A stretch of 64,000 bases of DNA from Sarcomyxa edulis (Eukaryota; Basidiomycota; Agaricomycetes; Agaricales; Mycenaceae). Both the position numbers and the translations under genes were made by a program. The stretch covers positions 496,001 through 560,000 of the forward strand of contig QUOL01000001.1 in the NCBI GenBank assembly GCA_009761415.1. Direction: 5' to 3'. Below the pieces are notes generated by a model that was not told where the DNA came from, did no database searches, and saw only the letters and a list, made by a program, of their open reading frames with translations. Positions 10,470 through 23,690 of this stretch are shown piece by piece (position 1 is the stretch's first letter; every line of letters begins with the position of its first letter).

Positions 10470-13400
10470 TCAGTCCTCCGTCAGTTCCACAAGCTCCCTT
10501 CCCTCTTCCACCATTTCGCCATTCTTACACCCAACAGCCTTCACAGTCCCAGCCGTCTCGGCTCTCAGAACCGTCTCCGTCTTCATACTTTCCAAAACAA
10601 CAACCACCTGTCCCTTCTCCACTACATCTCCGACTTTGACGCGCACTTCCACGACAAGACTAGGCATGGGCGCTTTGAGTGCCCCCTTTGTCGCGTTCAA
10701 GAGGTCTCCACCGAGAGACAAAAGCCACTGAGGGGATGGTATAACTAACGTTGTCTTCTTTCCACCGTTGAATATATGTAAGCGCTCCATAGCATTCGCA
10801 GATAGGGACGCGGGGACGGTAGGCGGAGGTAGCTGCGAGACGATGGTTGTATGAGTATATTCCGAATTTAGCGTCGCTGATAGAATTGTAGGAGAAGCAA
10901 GTTGAGCTGGGACAGATGGGAATGAAGTGTTAGATGTGGGTGATCGAACGGTGATGTCAAAGTATCCTGGACGACTTGTGGATTTTACAGAGACAGTCGT
11001 TGGTTCGCTAGAAAGGTCTTCCTTTTGCAACGTGACAAGTCGCTCGTAAGTATCTCCACCAAATCTGCGAGACTTAAGTGATGTCCATGGTGATGGAGGC
11101 GAAAATAATGGAAGTGATTTCTGGTTTGGGTGCTCCCGAAGGACCACGAACAAAGCCGCCTGAGCGAGAATCTCAGCGGATGGTTCTGGAAGAGGAGGAA
11201 AGAGCTCATCGAAATGTTTCTATGACTATAATTTAGTATCGGATCCATCTAAACGACGTCGCCACTCACAGGAATGAAACCAGTTTCTACTTCGCCGTCA
11301 ATAAACGACTGATTACCGGCTAAAGCTCTCAAGAATTCGACATTAGTAGCTACGCCTACCACATGATATTCGTCAAGTGCTTTCCGAAGCATTCGCAGTG
11401 CCTCAGTCCGATCTCGTCCATGAACGACGAGTTTGGCTATCATAGGGTCATAGAACACACCGATCTGTGATCCCTGAGGAAACCCTTGTTCGAGGCGGAT
11501 GGAAGGAGCCACGGTGGACGAACTTGAAAGCGAGGGAGTCAATGGTGAAGAGGATGAAGACGGAGACGATGTTCCTGATGGAAAGGTTGGCGCGAAGATA
11601 TGAGTGGGATTGGGGGTGGAGAGGTATAGGAGTGGGCCAGAGTCAGGCAAGAAATTATTGCGAGGGTTCTCAGCGTAGATCCGTGCCTCGAATGCATGGC
11701 CTACAAGAGGAATGGCCGATTGTGTTAGAGGAAGGGGGTTCCCCGCGGCGACCTGGAAGGAGTCAGCTCGTTGATGTACATGTACATATATGAGAAGACG
11801 GCACCAGCCTCTAGCTGCCATTCGACAAGATCAGTACCCGTTACCATCTCGGTAACGGGATGCTCGACCTGCAGTCTTGTGTTCCTGGTGAAATTGCGTC
11901 GAGAAAGTCAATTCCCTGTGAGTTTCGTGATTGCCGAGAGGTACGTACATCTCCATGAAATAGAACTTCTCTGTGTCGTTATCAAAAATGAATTCCACGG
12001 TTCCAGCACCGACATAGTTCACCTAAGAGGAAGGATTAGCATGCAAACAATTCACATACATCGAACGATGTCATACAGCTTTAGCGGCGGCGATGGCCTT
12101 TGCACTGAGATCCGCCCGAAGCCCTGGTGATAGTCCTGGAGCGGGAGCCTACCGTTCGTTCAGTCATAGAGAACCAACAAGACGGCAAGAACAGAGAAAC
12201 AGACCTCCTCAATGACTTTCTGATTTCTCCTCTGCACTGAGCAGTCCCTTTCCCACAGACTCACAACTCCTCCAAGCGTATCAGCAAATACTTGTACCTC
12301 GACATGCCTAGGTCTCTCGATATATTTCTCTACCAGAACTGTAGAATTCCCAAAGCCTTTGAGTGATTCGCGTTGGGCGGATTCTAGCGCTTCGGTGAAG
12401 GCTGCGAGTGTGGGTGTCGTGACGACGCGCATACCCTTACCGCCTCCGCCATGAATTGCTTTGATCAAGACAGGAAAACCTGGAACAAAGATGATGAGTC
12501 GATAGAAAACAGCGAGAAGCTGGGATGCCAAATACCAATCTGTTTCGATTGTTCGTATAGAAAAGAAGGGTCTTGATTTTCTCCATGATATCCCGGGACA
12601 CAAGGGACGCCAGCGGCTAAAGCCCGATACATTGTCAAGTATACCGAAGTAATGCCATATAAGCGTCGTACCTGACATGATGTTCTTCGATTCACTGACA
12701 ATTTAGTTCTGTATGTCAGAAGGGTACGACGACGACACAATAGAAATCAAGATGCACACCTCTTTGACCCCATGCTTATAATTGCACTCGCAGGAGGACC
12801 GATGAAGACGATCCCTTCCTTGGAGAGTTGTTCTGCGAATGCAGCATTCTCGCTCAGGAATCCGTAACTATCATCAAAGTCAGGTCAGAATGATCAAATT
12901 TCCGTTATAAGGAAATCATTACCCCGGATGCACTGCCTATGGTCAAGAGATCAATTTGAGCAAAGACATATTGAAGAAACGATAGCGTACTTGTGCCCCA
13001 GAGCGATGGCATATGTCAATAATCTTATCCATGCGGAGCTTCAGATACATTCTCAGTACCCATGTTATTTCCGTAGGTCAATCATGATCTCTTCGCAACT
13101 GGAACTTACATAACTCTCCGAGGAGGGTGCAGGCCCAATGCAATAAGCCTCATCTGCCTATGATGATATGCTCGTCAGTAATCATCAGTAAACTCGTTCG
13201 TTCTCTACATACCATCTGGACGTGTAAAGCATCCTTGTCTACGTCGCTGTATACAGCTACGGTCTTGATACCCAGTTTATTACACGTACGAATGACGCGA
13301 CATGCAATTTCTCCTCTAAGAAGCATTTACCTCAACACTGTATACAGTCGTTAACAGTGAGGTAGATATCACACCGATTAGCAATTAGTATCTTGTCAAA

Positions 13401-13698
13401 ATGAGGCTTTCTGGAGCTCCCTCCGATGGCTTCATTCATAAGGATGGTAAGTGACATTCTGAAGTTCAAGCGCCGAGACGCACTTACTATCGACATGAGA
13501 TGCGAGACCTCTTGTGTGTCTCATTGTATGTCCAGGAAAGAGAGTTTTCGCGTCATTAGATTTCACTGAGAAGGAAGTCGTTCTGGGCATTCTCAAATTG
13601 TGGTGAGCCGCTGCTCCTAGTATTAGGGAACGCGATGGGTTATGCTTTACGAATCGACCGAGTGTTCGACCGGCTGTGGAACGGTTTGGGGGTATCAT
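10470..13698 (-). CDS. mccA: methylcrotonyl-CoA carboxylase alpha (biotin-containing) subunit, mitochondrial
   Basis: This subunit carboxylates its own biotin with ATP and bicarbonate in leucine catabolism; the beta subunit is not in this window. The N-terminus is basic and Ser/Arg-rich, consistent with mitochondrial import. The biotin carboxylase core follows: [36 protein letters not shown], the ATP-grasp loop [43 protein letters not shown], then [19 protein letters not shown]. The C-terminal biotinyl domain carries VVLESMKTE, where the lysine is the biotin site and Thr replaces the more usual Met after it. There are about ten introns. The intron at 11753-11808 appears to be GC-AG (donor gctggt), because only that choice keeps [11 protein letters not shown] in frame. 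Acetyl-CoA or propionyl-CoA carboxylase is less likely given the domain set and size (about 740 residues). Confidence 0.92.
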
Positions 13699-15229
13699 TG
13701 GTGAGCCAAAAGCAGTGGTATATCGTGCTGGTGGTATATGGTCCCGAGAAACTTATTGCGTCAAACGTCGACGCAGTAGCTGGTCGTTCAAGTGCAAGTT
13801 GAGGAAGACGAAGATCCGGGGAAGGTCACGGTGCCGAGTGTGCCGATCGGATGCCCGTGGGAACTCTCAGAAACGTATAAAACCCAAATTTTCCACTTTG
13901 TCGTTCCTCCAGAGGACATGCCACGCTGACCGGCGTAAGATTTTCGACCGTCGTGTCAGTGCCAGTGATTCAATTTATTGAATCCTGATCCCTCGAGAGT
14001 GGGCCTCCAGTCTAGGAAGTGTCGTGTCAACGTTAAACCAGGACCCGGCATGTCGATTTTTTACTGGCACATTCCCTTCAACTTTACCATGTATCTGTAC
14101 GCTCCTCATTTGTGCGCTTGCAATCAAGATGTTTGTCCTTTTTGCACCCCGAAACTCTTAGAAATCAAACACATGTCTATCGTGACTTAGACGCTAATGA
14201 ACCCAGCCGTATACTCGTTCCTCATGGCTATGGCGAAGTCGACGACAAGGCAGGATCAAGTGTAGTCAGTTCGTGAATTCCTTGTCGTAGGAGGATCAAA
14301 ATATTGGTATGCTGTGTCTCTTTGAACTTGCAGGACTCACAATCCCAGACCCTTCTCAGATCGACGCACAGGCAATTGATGTCTGCGTTCATAAACAAGA
14401 CTTTCATACACGCGTGCCTCGGCGCTCTCGCAGTGTCCGCATGAACACAGATAGGTGCGTTCAGAGACCCAATTCATTGAACCCCCAATTTCGAGTCGAT
14501 CAGTTATGATCATGAGCCTTGATTTAGATTATCGAACTACTTATAGGTCTTCTCTTGATAGCTACGGACGACTTTCCATTCCTTATCGAAAAGATTTGTC
14601 GTTAGATCCTGTCGCTGATCGACTCCTACTCGTAGGCGCAAACGGTGGCTACGCCATTCTGAAGCTTGCTCAGCTTTGGCCAAGTCAGTGATATCCTATG
14701 TCCCTCATGTCTGCCAAGAAACTTCAGTATTTTCCATGCCTACGACTCTGGGTGCTCCATCTGTCTCCTCGGCTCTTTTCTCAACTTTCTGGAGATTATC
14801 TGTATCAAGCGACCTCCTCAAGCATGTATCGCATCACGCAGTCTTGCCGGGTCTCATGGTACAAAGAGGACCTCATGGACGTACGATGTGTGTATCCTCC
14901 GACCTTTTTTTGCAGCAGCACTCAGTGGTCTTCTTGGACACCCCGACTCAAATAGAACATATGTACGTACCTCGTGTCTCATCGGCTTGGCGTTGATAAC
15001 CCCCCTTCGGTGTGCGAAACTCGTTCTTGACCATCTTCTGGCTTATTTTCGAGCGACTTAAACTTGGTTATCATTTTCGATACATGCGGTCTTGCATCGA
15101 CGTGCTGACGTCTGGTCTCACCCGGATGCAGTGAGCCGTTGCCTCAAAAGCCCGAGTATATTCTCTCATAGAGATATCAGGCTTCCTGGATCCCCTTCAC
15201 TGGTATCATCCCTCGCTATTGAGTGCAAT
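13699..15229. other. long intergenic region without a recognisable gene
   Basis: About 1.5 kb separates the divergent mccA and fungalysin genes. It should contain both promoters. Several plus-strand open frames of 60-130 codons (14309-15061) overlap each other, carry no known domain and start at arbitrary ATGs. I cannot support a gene here. A short unrecognised lineage-specific gene cannot be excluded. Confidence 0.45.
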
Positions 15230-18035
15230 ATGCTGTTGTCAAACAAGTTTCTGACCTCCGTTCTTCTTGCGGTCATATATGCGTCGTCTGCCTTTGCTGC
15301 TCCATGGCCCGTCGATTCCAAACACGCCACACATCGTGTTCGGAATATCAATCGCGATGTGCAGATTGAGACTTTCCACCCCGTATCTACCTTCGAGGTA
15401 AGCCTATTGGTCTATCTATCTTCAATTTTAGTGATGCTAGCGATATCTAGACTTTTGGTGAAGGAATCGACCACCCACTGTCAAGGCGTACCGACCTCAC
15501 TTTAGAGGACGCGGCTGTCGCTTTCGTTCAGTCACATCTCAACGTGGATTCCAGTGCTGTAACCTTCAGATCAGGTTTTACAGGAGAGACATCCAAAGCT
15601 GCATTTGTGAAACAGACACACGTACGTGATGCTCTGTCGGGCCTGTGGACTACTCATTTACTTTGTATGGCATCCGATAGGAAGGAATTCCTTTCGCAAA
15701 CGCCGTAGCTAATGTGGCCTTCAGTCTCGATGACAAAGTGATCTCTTTCGGCTCCTCGTTCGTTAAGCCTGGTTCGCATTCATCATACCTGGGATTCGTG
15801 TCTGTAGCTTATCTCTTTTCTTAAACAACAAACAGCTAGCATCGCATCTTCGACGCCATCCATCTCGGTCGAAGATGCCATATCTGCGGCTGAATCTGCT
15901 CTTTCCGGGACATTCAATGGACATCCTGCCACTCTGGAGTAAGTCTATGACACTATTTCTGCGTTGTCGCCCAATGGGTCTGCGATTCTCATCGCTTGTA
16001 ACACATACAGATTCCTCGTACAACAAGACGGTTCTGTGGCACTGACTCACGTAGTGCAGATACAAGGGACTGGAATCTGGTTCGAGGCGTTTGTGGATGC
16101 TCACTCTGGAGAGCTTCTGTCTGTCACAGACTTCGTGGCACGCGCGTCTGTATGTACTACTTATCAACTCAGGTTCCCTGTAGGTTGGTAGATGCCTTAT
16201 ATTTTTCATCATACAGTACAGGGTTCTACCTATCACATCGGAGATCCTAACGGAGGGTTTTCAAGTGCTCACCAATCCCCAGAATACCGCTGCTTCTCCT
16301 GATGGCTGGCACAGTGCGTTTAATTGTTCTCATTCCGAGTTGCTTTTACTGATTGCACTCTTAGGTGACGGTACCACCACAACCACTACGACAGCGTAAG
16401 TCGAGTTCTCCTTGCATGCTCTCTGTCTGTCTTTAATCAATAATCACTAACTCATTCGACAGTGGCAATAATGCCATTGCCTTCAAAGGATCTCAATCAA
16501 GTGTGACCACCGAATCATCGGCAGGCTTGAACTTCATCTTCACGCAAAATCCCGCCACGGCTCCTACAACGGCTGTTAATATTGATGCAGCAAGGACGAA
16601 CGCATTTTACATTGTCAATAGTATCCATGATATCACTTATATCTATGGGTTTACCGAGGTTGGGAATTATCAATTCCTTCTTCCAATGGCAGTACTGATT
16701 GTGTTCGTCGTCTTCTAGGCATCATTCAATTTCCAAAATAATAATTTTGGGAAGGGTGGGAAGGGAAACGATCGTGTTACGGTCTCTATCCAGGATTCAG
16801 CAGGTGCTCTTCTATGTTCGTTTACTGCCTACATATCTGACCTGTAATATCTTCATAGGCATAGATAATGCAGGTATGTATTATAGACTCGACCGAAAAA
16901 TGCAATTGACAAAATCTGATTTCCCTTGAAGATTTTTCGACACCCGCTGAGTAAGTCTGCGTTTTAGACTCAAGTATAGGTCCCCTTCTGATCCTAGCTT
17001 TCACTTAGTGGTCAGTCGGGAGCCATGAGAATGTATGTGAGCTTCTTCCTACTCGTGCATCTCATGTATTGATGGTAAATAACCCATCTAGGTTCCTCTG
17101 GGACTTCACCAATGTATGAGATCCTTCGAAGGAATTGTGCAGCGCTGATTGTTCCCTTCGTATCGCATCAGCCGGACCGTGATGGGGCCATCGAGAACGA
17201 TATCGTCGCACATGAGAACACTCATGGTCTGACTAACAGAATGACCGGAGGCGGAACCGGAAGGTGTTTACAGACCACAGAGGCTGGTGGGATGGGCGAA
17301 GGTTCGTATCGTCCACAAAACATTGTAAGCCGAAGGGCTCATGCTTCCGTTGCTTCTGAATAGGCTGGTCCGATGCATTTGCCGAGTGAGGCCTTACGAG
17401 TTTAGATTTCGTCCAGAACTGACTCAATGCACTCGCACAGATGGTCCGAACAGAAATCCGCTACAATAGTTGATTTCGTTCTGGGACAGTATGTCACAGA
17501 CGATCCAGCAGGAATTCGCAGTCATCCATACTCTACCTCTGCGTGAGTTATTGGCATCATTAGACACGTCAATTATGCTTAACTGTTGACCATTTCGCTC
17601 AGAACGACTAACCCACTGAGATATTCAAGCGTCAAAACCCTCAACGAGGTTCACTGTACGTTTCTTCACGGTGCTTGTATCACTCTTGAGATGCTGATAC
17701 TCTTTAATCAACCAGCTATCGGTGAAGTCTGGGCTAACATGTTGCACAACGTGTACGCAGCACTTGTCGGCGTACACGGCTTTTCCACAACCGCACACAC
17801 GGATGCCACTGGGACCGCCGGAAATGTTGTTTTCCTGCACCTTTTCATCGATGCCCTTGCAATACAGCCTTGCAACCCCACATTCCCCAATGCAAGAGAC
17901 GCGTGGATCCAAGCCGATGTGAACCGATTTGCAGGCGCGAATAAGTGCACTCTGTGGAACGCATTTGCTAGTCGGGGATTGGGAGTTGGTGCAGCTAACC
18001 ACGTCGATTCTACGGCTGTCCCTGCAGGGTGTTAG
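15230..18035 (+). CDS. fungalysin, extracellular zinc metalloprotease (peptidase family M36)
   Basis: This is a secreted elastinolytic-type protease made as a preproprotein. A signal peptide (MLLSNKFLTSVLLAVIYASS) is followed by an FTP-type propeptide that includes LTLEDAAVAFVQSHLNVDS. The catalytic domain has AFYIVNSIHDITYIYGFTE, DNDIVAHENTH-type zinc motif HENTH (HEXXH), GLTNRMTGG, GGMGEGWSDAFADW with the third zinc ligand Glu, and a C-terminal helical part with LNEVHSIGEVWANMLHNVYA, FLHLFIDALAIQPCNPTF and GANKCTLWNAFASRGLG. More than ten small introns join in frame with all catalytic residues present. The start at 15230 is chosen because it begins the signal peptide. It converges with raptor. 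Confidence 0.93.
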
Positions 18036-18420
18036 GGGCATCGGGGCATCTCGAGAACCGAAAGTTTACCTTTATCACTAGTGTCTTCAGTACGGTGCAT
18101 GTATATCTAACATGGTGCTCAACTATACATTGGTTTGGGTTATTATGCGGAGACCGGTTTTTATCTACGTGAGCCCCAACGATCCTTCACCAGGAAGCCG
18201 TGATAAGATATTGAATGCCAAAAGATTATAAGAGATACATATATGGTTTCTAGAATACAGATAACATCCGCTGAGATTGATCCCATGGTCAACGAAGATG
18301 CAAGCGGAAGTACTACTATTATAGGCTCACAATTGGTGTAGATGATGAGCAGAGGTGCGAAGATTAGGTGAGATGAGTGTCGAGTTTGCAACCAGTGATT
18401 CGAACTGATACGTGATAGAA
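18036..18420. other. 3'-3' intergenic region (fungalysin/raptor)
   Basis: About 385 bases between two convergent stop codons. It is expected to hold both 3' untranslated regions. No gene or structured RNA was recognised. Confidence 0.5.
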
Positions 18421-21400
18421 TCAGGACTGATCGTGAAAGAATCTCTCAGAGAACTCACTGGATCCGTCAGGCTCACCCACAGCGTACAACATTTCTGTGG
18501 GATGGAACACAAGTGAAGTCGATCTTGGAATATACATAGAAGGCAAGACCCGTGGGGGGTACATGTTCAGGCCGGTGGGTATGCTGAAGGCGGACAAAGG
18601 CGTTGTCTTCGTGAGGGAATGCACGATGACGCGCTGGGATCTCCAGTATGCAGGAGTGATAGATGACGATGCGGCAAAGACACCTGTCTGGTCGTGAACG
18701 TCAAAGGCAGACAAGCCGTTGGGGTGTAAATGCCACGTCTGTACAGCTGAATCTGATCCACGAAGATCCCAAAGTTTGACTTGACCATCTAGACTGTCGG
18801 ATTTGCAAATAATGAGTTCCGATTAGATAGCCTTCTGAGTAAAACTATTGATACCTTGCTGATAGGAATTGGCCACTGAGGGTCGGATGCCAGCGTACAT
18901 TTTGGACCCAAGATGTGTGTTCAGAATAACTTCGAACGATAGCACATTCGTCTTCCACACGCCGATCAAAAACTTTAACAGTTCCGTCAGCAAAGCTGGC
19001 TAGGAAAGTAAGAGCGGATCCATGATCAGAGACAATGGCTGTGACAGGACTGTCTGACTTGGTAGTCATATCCTTTTTGAAGAGGGGGTCAGAATACCTA
19101 TGGTGAACATGAATGGTAAACCGGCTTACTACTGGGGTTGTTTCAACGCTGGCGTCCCACGAACGAATAATCCGAGAGTCGCCGCCGACTAGCAGTGTTC
19201 CGCTAGCCTGTCTCCAGTCGACGACAACGCCGCTTCCTTGCCTCATCTGGGTGATTTCCGAAAGGCCCCGAAAAGAGCTGACCATCTGGACAGGACCGTT
19301 CTCCATTATAGGGTCATAGTTTCGGTATAAACGTATAGCCCCATCAGCTTTATGAACTACGTCAGAAAATGTTAAAACGTGGATTACGAGATTTGGCAAC
19401 TCACAAGAAGCGGTCAAGATGATCCCACCGACGTCTTGGTTTATTATATTCAGGCCAGTGATACTTGTTCCTGTGGGATTGCCGTTACAGAAGTAATTGA
19501 GGCGTTTCCGATGAGACCAATCCCAAACACTATATATCGATAATCAGCTTTGACAGCGAGGTCTATGTAATCTGATTCTCACCTGATCATGTCAGTTTCG
19601 TTGGCAACAACAAGGTGCTGGTCGTATGCGTGGAACGCCATAGACAGAGGATGTCCCGTCGATTGCAAGGTGACCACTGGCCGATCCCAGCGACAATGTT
19701 CTGAACGAAAACATTCAGTAGATGTACATTTTCTTTCTGCAAGACGAAGACTTACGAGCCACCTCAGATTGAGTCTGTGTCTCAGCAATCACCTGCTCAT
19801 TGCGCTGTTGCCTCCAGACTTGATAGTTATATTGAACACTACCCGGTTCATCAGCCTCTGCTTGCTGCATAGACTAGAAGTCAGTACCCGATTGTAAGAA
19901 ACGAGAGGACGGCAATTACCCTCATCTGTGGTTCCGTAAAGTATTCACAACACCAATCAAAGAATGAACTCTTCAGAGGTAGGACATGTCTGATTCCTGC
20001 GCCCGTTCCGAGTCCAAGAAGAACGCTACTGTTAGAATCCAGCGAGAACGTGCTATTTGATGGACTATGCATTGAGCCAGGCCCAACCTCTGAATGATGC
20101 GGTCGTGGAACCCCAGTCCTTCGACGTACTCGAAGACGTTCCATGTCCTCCTCTATAAGAGCTTCCATGACGTCACATGGAAGAAAATCCGTTGGCGGTT
20201 GGGGAACATCTGGGGCCGGACGCGAGAACGTTGAGGTGTTTCTCGAGTTTCGAGATGTCAGTGATTGAGAAGGGTACGGTGATGCATACTGAGCTACATT
20301 TAAGTTCGGGGACGGAGGCCTGGAAACATCAGGAACCTCAAATCGAGGAGGATGTGTCGGACCCGGGGAAGGTAGGGAGGTGTCTTCCGCCGACGGGAAT
20401 GCAATACCACCTGCCAGACTCTTCAAGGCGTTGGCAAACGAAGACGTGCGTCGAATTGTGTTGGAGACACCATTGGAGATGGTGCTTGTCATGGTTTCAC
20501 TACGGGTCATTCCTGGTCGAATGGGATTTTGAGAAGGCGAGGATGAGTAGGTAGATGACGGTGATTGTACAGAAGTGACTCGTGAGCGACTCGCAGCTAT
20601 CTGCGGGGACATTTGGTCTGCAGTTGATGCTGGGGGTATATTGAGCGACGTAGCCTCTAGTCTAGCAAAGGGTGATTCGAGGAGTAAAGCCATGATGTAG
20701 TCCACGATTGTCTGGGCATTAGTGGCAACCTCTTGATACGGGTCCACGGAGAGATCAAAGAGGACCACAAGGATAGTGAAAAACGACGTAAGAAGAACAC
20801 GATTCTCTTCTCGCAGTGGCTCGTTATCACCAAAACCCTCTAGCCAGTCGGCAATGGCTTGGTTGGTGATATCCTGGTCTTGATGATGGTATCCCATCGT
20901 CGAGGTCTTCCACTTGCGATCTTCCTCCCAGTATATCCATGCACAAATGACGAAATAACCTCGCCACTCATGCACGAGGCAACTAATAACGACCAGTAGC
21001 TCCTTCCTGGCCATAGGACTTGCGTCCTCTTTGATAGCAAGAGTTGAGGTCATTGTTATACGGACCTCTGTCTTGATATGAGCAAGTTCATCAAGTTGGG
21101 GCTGCGACCCGGTACCTCCACCTCCGCGATCGGTAGGAGTCAGCGAGGCGCTGGCTCCCATCAACGTCCCCAGAGCATACAACAAAGCACAGCGCACCTC
21201 AGTCGAAGGGTCATCTAATCTTCCGGTCAACAAGTCCGCGAGCTCGTATTGCACACCATATGACTTCAGATCATCGTTACCCGCCCAGATTTGCGCAATG
21301 CATAAAGTGGCCCATTGTCGCAGTAAAAAATCCTCTGCATCAATCCGCGCAAAACAATTATGGAAAGCTTTATCCGTGAAGCATACTTTTTGTCCGTGAG

Positions 21401-23450
21401 GGAAATCGCGGGCAGTGGCAGCGAGAATGAATGCGCACATGGCTTTGTGCTCGGAGCTGTTTGGTAGAACGTGGGTGCCCTCGTCGTCTGCTCCGAGTAC
21501 CTGTGCGAAATAGTGGTAGCCAGTGGTGTTGTAAAGGTCTACCTGGACCGTAGGATCCACCGCAAGGATACGTGCCCATATGAATATTAGTACAGGCCGA
21601 AGGTCGTGGCCAGCGGCTTGGAGGAGCTTTGTGATATAAGGGAAGATGCCGACTGTCAAGACCAACTGTACTGCCCATGGCCCAAGGTCGACAAATTGAG
21701 AAAGAAGGATGAGTGCACGAAGCCGATGATGTTGAGCAAGTAAGACTTGCAGGACGATAGGAAGTTGATCTGGGGGTTTACGAGGTACCAGTCCTTCTTC
21801 TCGCGTTGGGCTGTGTTCTGCTCCTCCGTCTATCGAGTCTGACCCAGAATACCGATCCCCGTTACTGGGTAAAGGGAGTGACATTGGACCGCGTTTGGTC
21901 AAAGCAGAACCTCCACGTGATATCCAGACTTCGAATGCAGTCAATTGATCTGCAAAAAATCTGCTTGGTACATAGGTATACGGTTTCTCGCCATCGGTGC
22001 CAGCGTTCGCCTTCGAGTTTTGTCCGATACGTCCAGGTTGCAATCCAACGGTGGTGGACACGGCAGCTGGGGAAGCATTAGCGAAACCTGGAGGTTTACG
22101 AAGTAGTTCCGGTAGCTGTCTCAGACATGTATCGACCGCAAGATCCCACGATGCCCAAAGAGGGTGGGTATTTGTTGATGGAAGTGGGGGATAGGTGTGT
22201 GGGGTGCACGAATAATTTTTCATGATTCTCTCAGCAAGGAGGAAATTACGGAAGAGCGAAGCGATCAAAAGATCACATCTGTAGAGTCGCGTGAAGAGCT
22301 CGCGGGAGAATGTAGTCCATGCAATGGTATCGGTAATGGCAGTAAAAATCCAGTTGAGTTCACCCAGAGGGGTTCGGCGGTCTTTGAGATCTCCAGGTAA
22401 TTGCATGACCATGTCAGTAGTGATATTATTTGGGAGTTGGTGGTTCATAGTGAAGAATCGAAGAGCAATGTCGATAGGAGAGGTGAGACATGACGTGAAG
22501 AGGTCGGCGGGAAGTTCAGGACAGGATGGCAACTGCTCATTCGCAGCGCAAGCAGCGAGTTGTAGCGAGTTCATGAAAGGTTGACTTCCATCGATGTACC
22601 CACCATGCCGCAAGTTGGTCTCGAGGTCTCGACGCTCTGCAAACATGTTGAAATTCTGCAATAGATTTCCAGCTGCAGAGCAATCCCAAATATAAACCCC
22701 TGGTGATCCTAACCAGCCCTGCACTTCCTGCAACGACACGGGTATGTATTGGGTATAGGTTCGATTGAAGCACCACAGCTCGCCACTAGAGGTAGGTTTA
22801 GGAACTCCATGACCGTTGAAGTGGAATAAGACAGCATCATCTTTTGCTTGTTTACGCAAAGAAGTGCATATCCGCTGCAAGTCCTCGTATGATGGGTCTA
22901 GAGTGGGTTTGTAGTTCAGCTTAGAGCTCAGGCCCTCGAATTGGTGCTTCAAGTTCGTCCCAATAGCCTCAAGGGCCTTGTGAGCAGGCATGCTGTGTGG
23001 GTCGACCCAACACTCTAGGACGGCACATGGATTTGTTTTGACTACGTCTGGCGGATCGACGTCAAGGTTCAGACAAAGGACAAGGACTGCATAGGCTGTT
23101 TTGAGTTTCCCTGGAGATGAACCACGCCAGGGAATAGGTTTTGGTAGATTGGGCGAAGGAGGAGTGAGGTTGCCGCACGTTAAATGTCGTTTCGCCGACC
23201 AATACGGTATGATGGGTTGGGGATCGGAGATGGTCTCGACAGAACCAATCCTGTCATCTGGACTCTCTAGATCATGCAGTTCTGTACCATTATAACGACC
23301 AGAACTGGCTGAACGTTCACGTTCGGTGTCTGAATCAGAGCTCATGGGTCCTCCTGAAGCATAAAATTGTGAAACTTGCTATATCGTTTATTTTGTTAGT
23401 AACTCACCCGTAGTAAATCGAGGAACAGCCATGTCTCTTTCAGGGACCAT
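18421..23450 (-). CDS. KOG1: raptor/KOG1, TORC1 subunit
   Basis: Raptor recruits substrates to the TOR complex 1 kinase. The first exon (23408-23450) encodes MVPERDMAVPRFTTG and splices to the long exon that starts at 23353. The conserved caspase-like RNC domain follows: TAYAVLVLCLNLDVDPPDVV, HFNGHGVPKPTSSGELWCFN, YTQYIPVSLQEVQGWLGSPG and IWDCSAAGNLLQNF. After it come HEAT-repeat sequence (LRQWATLCIAQIWAGND, STEVRCALLYALGTLMG), a Ser/Pro-rich disordered linker, and seven-bladed WD40 sequence encoded by several small exons (18421-19890), including HTSWVQNVRWHP and the ending DVHDQTGVFAASS. The total is about 1,500 residues. An in-frame ATG at 23345 would give a shorter start, but the upstream exon is well spliced. 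The gene lies head to head with dynactin, 240 bases apart. Confidence 0.95.
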
Positions 23451-23690
23451 ATCGTCGATGAGAACGTCTGCTAATGTTGAAGTTGGACGCAGAAATCCAG
23501 GTGTCGAAGCAACGTCGAAGTGTTGATATAGAGTTGGACTCGCCGAGAGCTTGAGGTTGAACGCGTCTCCTGAGCACTCCCACTAGGCAGCACTGGGCCT
23601 GCATGCATTTCGTCCCTTGAATACCTCTGATCTTTCATTTTCACGATAGAATAACCGTCGTTCTCAATCTCACTCTCTCGCTCGAAAGAA

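Noticed and set aside
14309..15061. Cluster of overlapping plus-strand frames between mccA and fungalysin
   Set aside because: Three frames overlap with no domain and no consistent splicing; no evidence for one product.
16215..16300. Apparent compensated frameshift in fungalysin (SEILTEGFQVL)
   Set aside because: The TEGF segment aligns directly with other M36 proteins, so only two residues differ; a frameshift pair is not needed.
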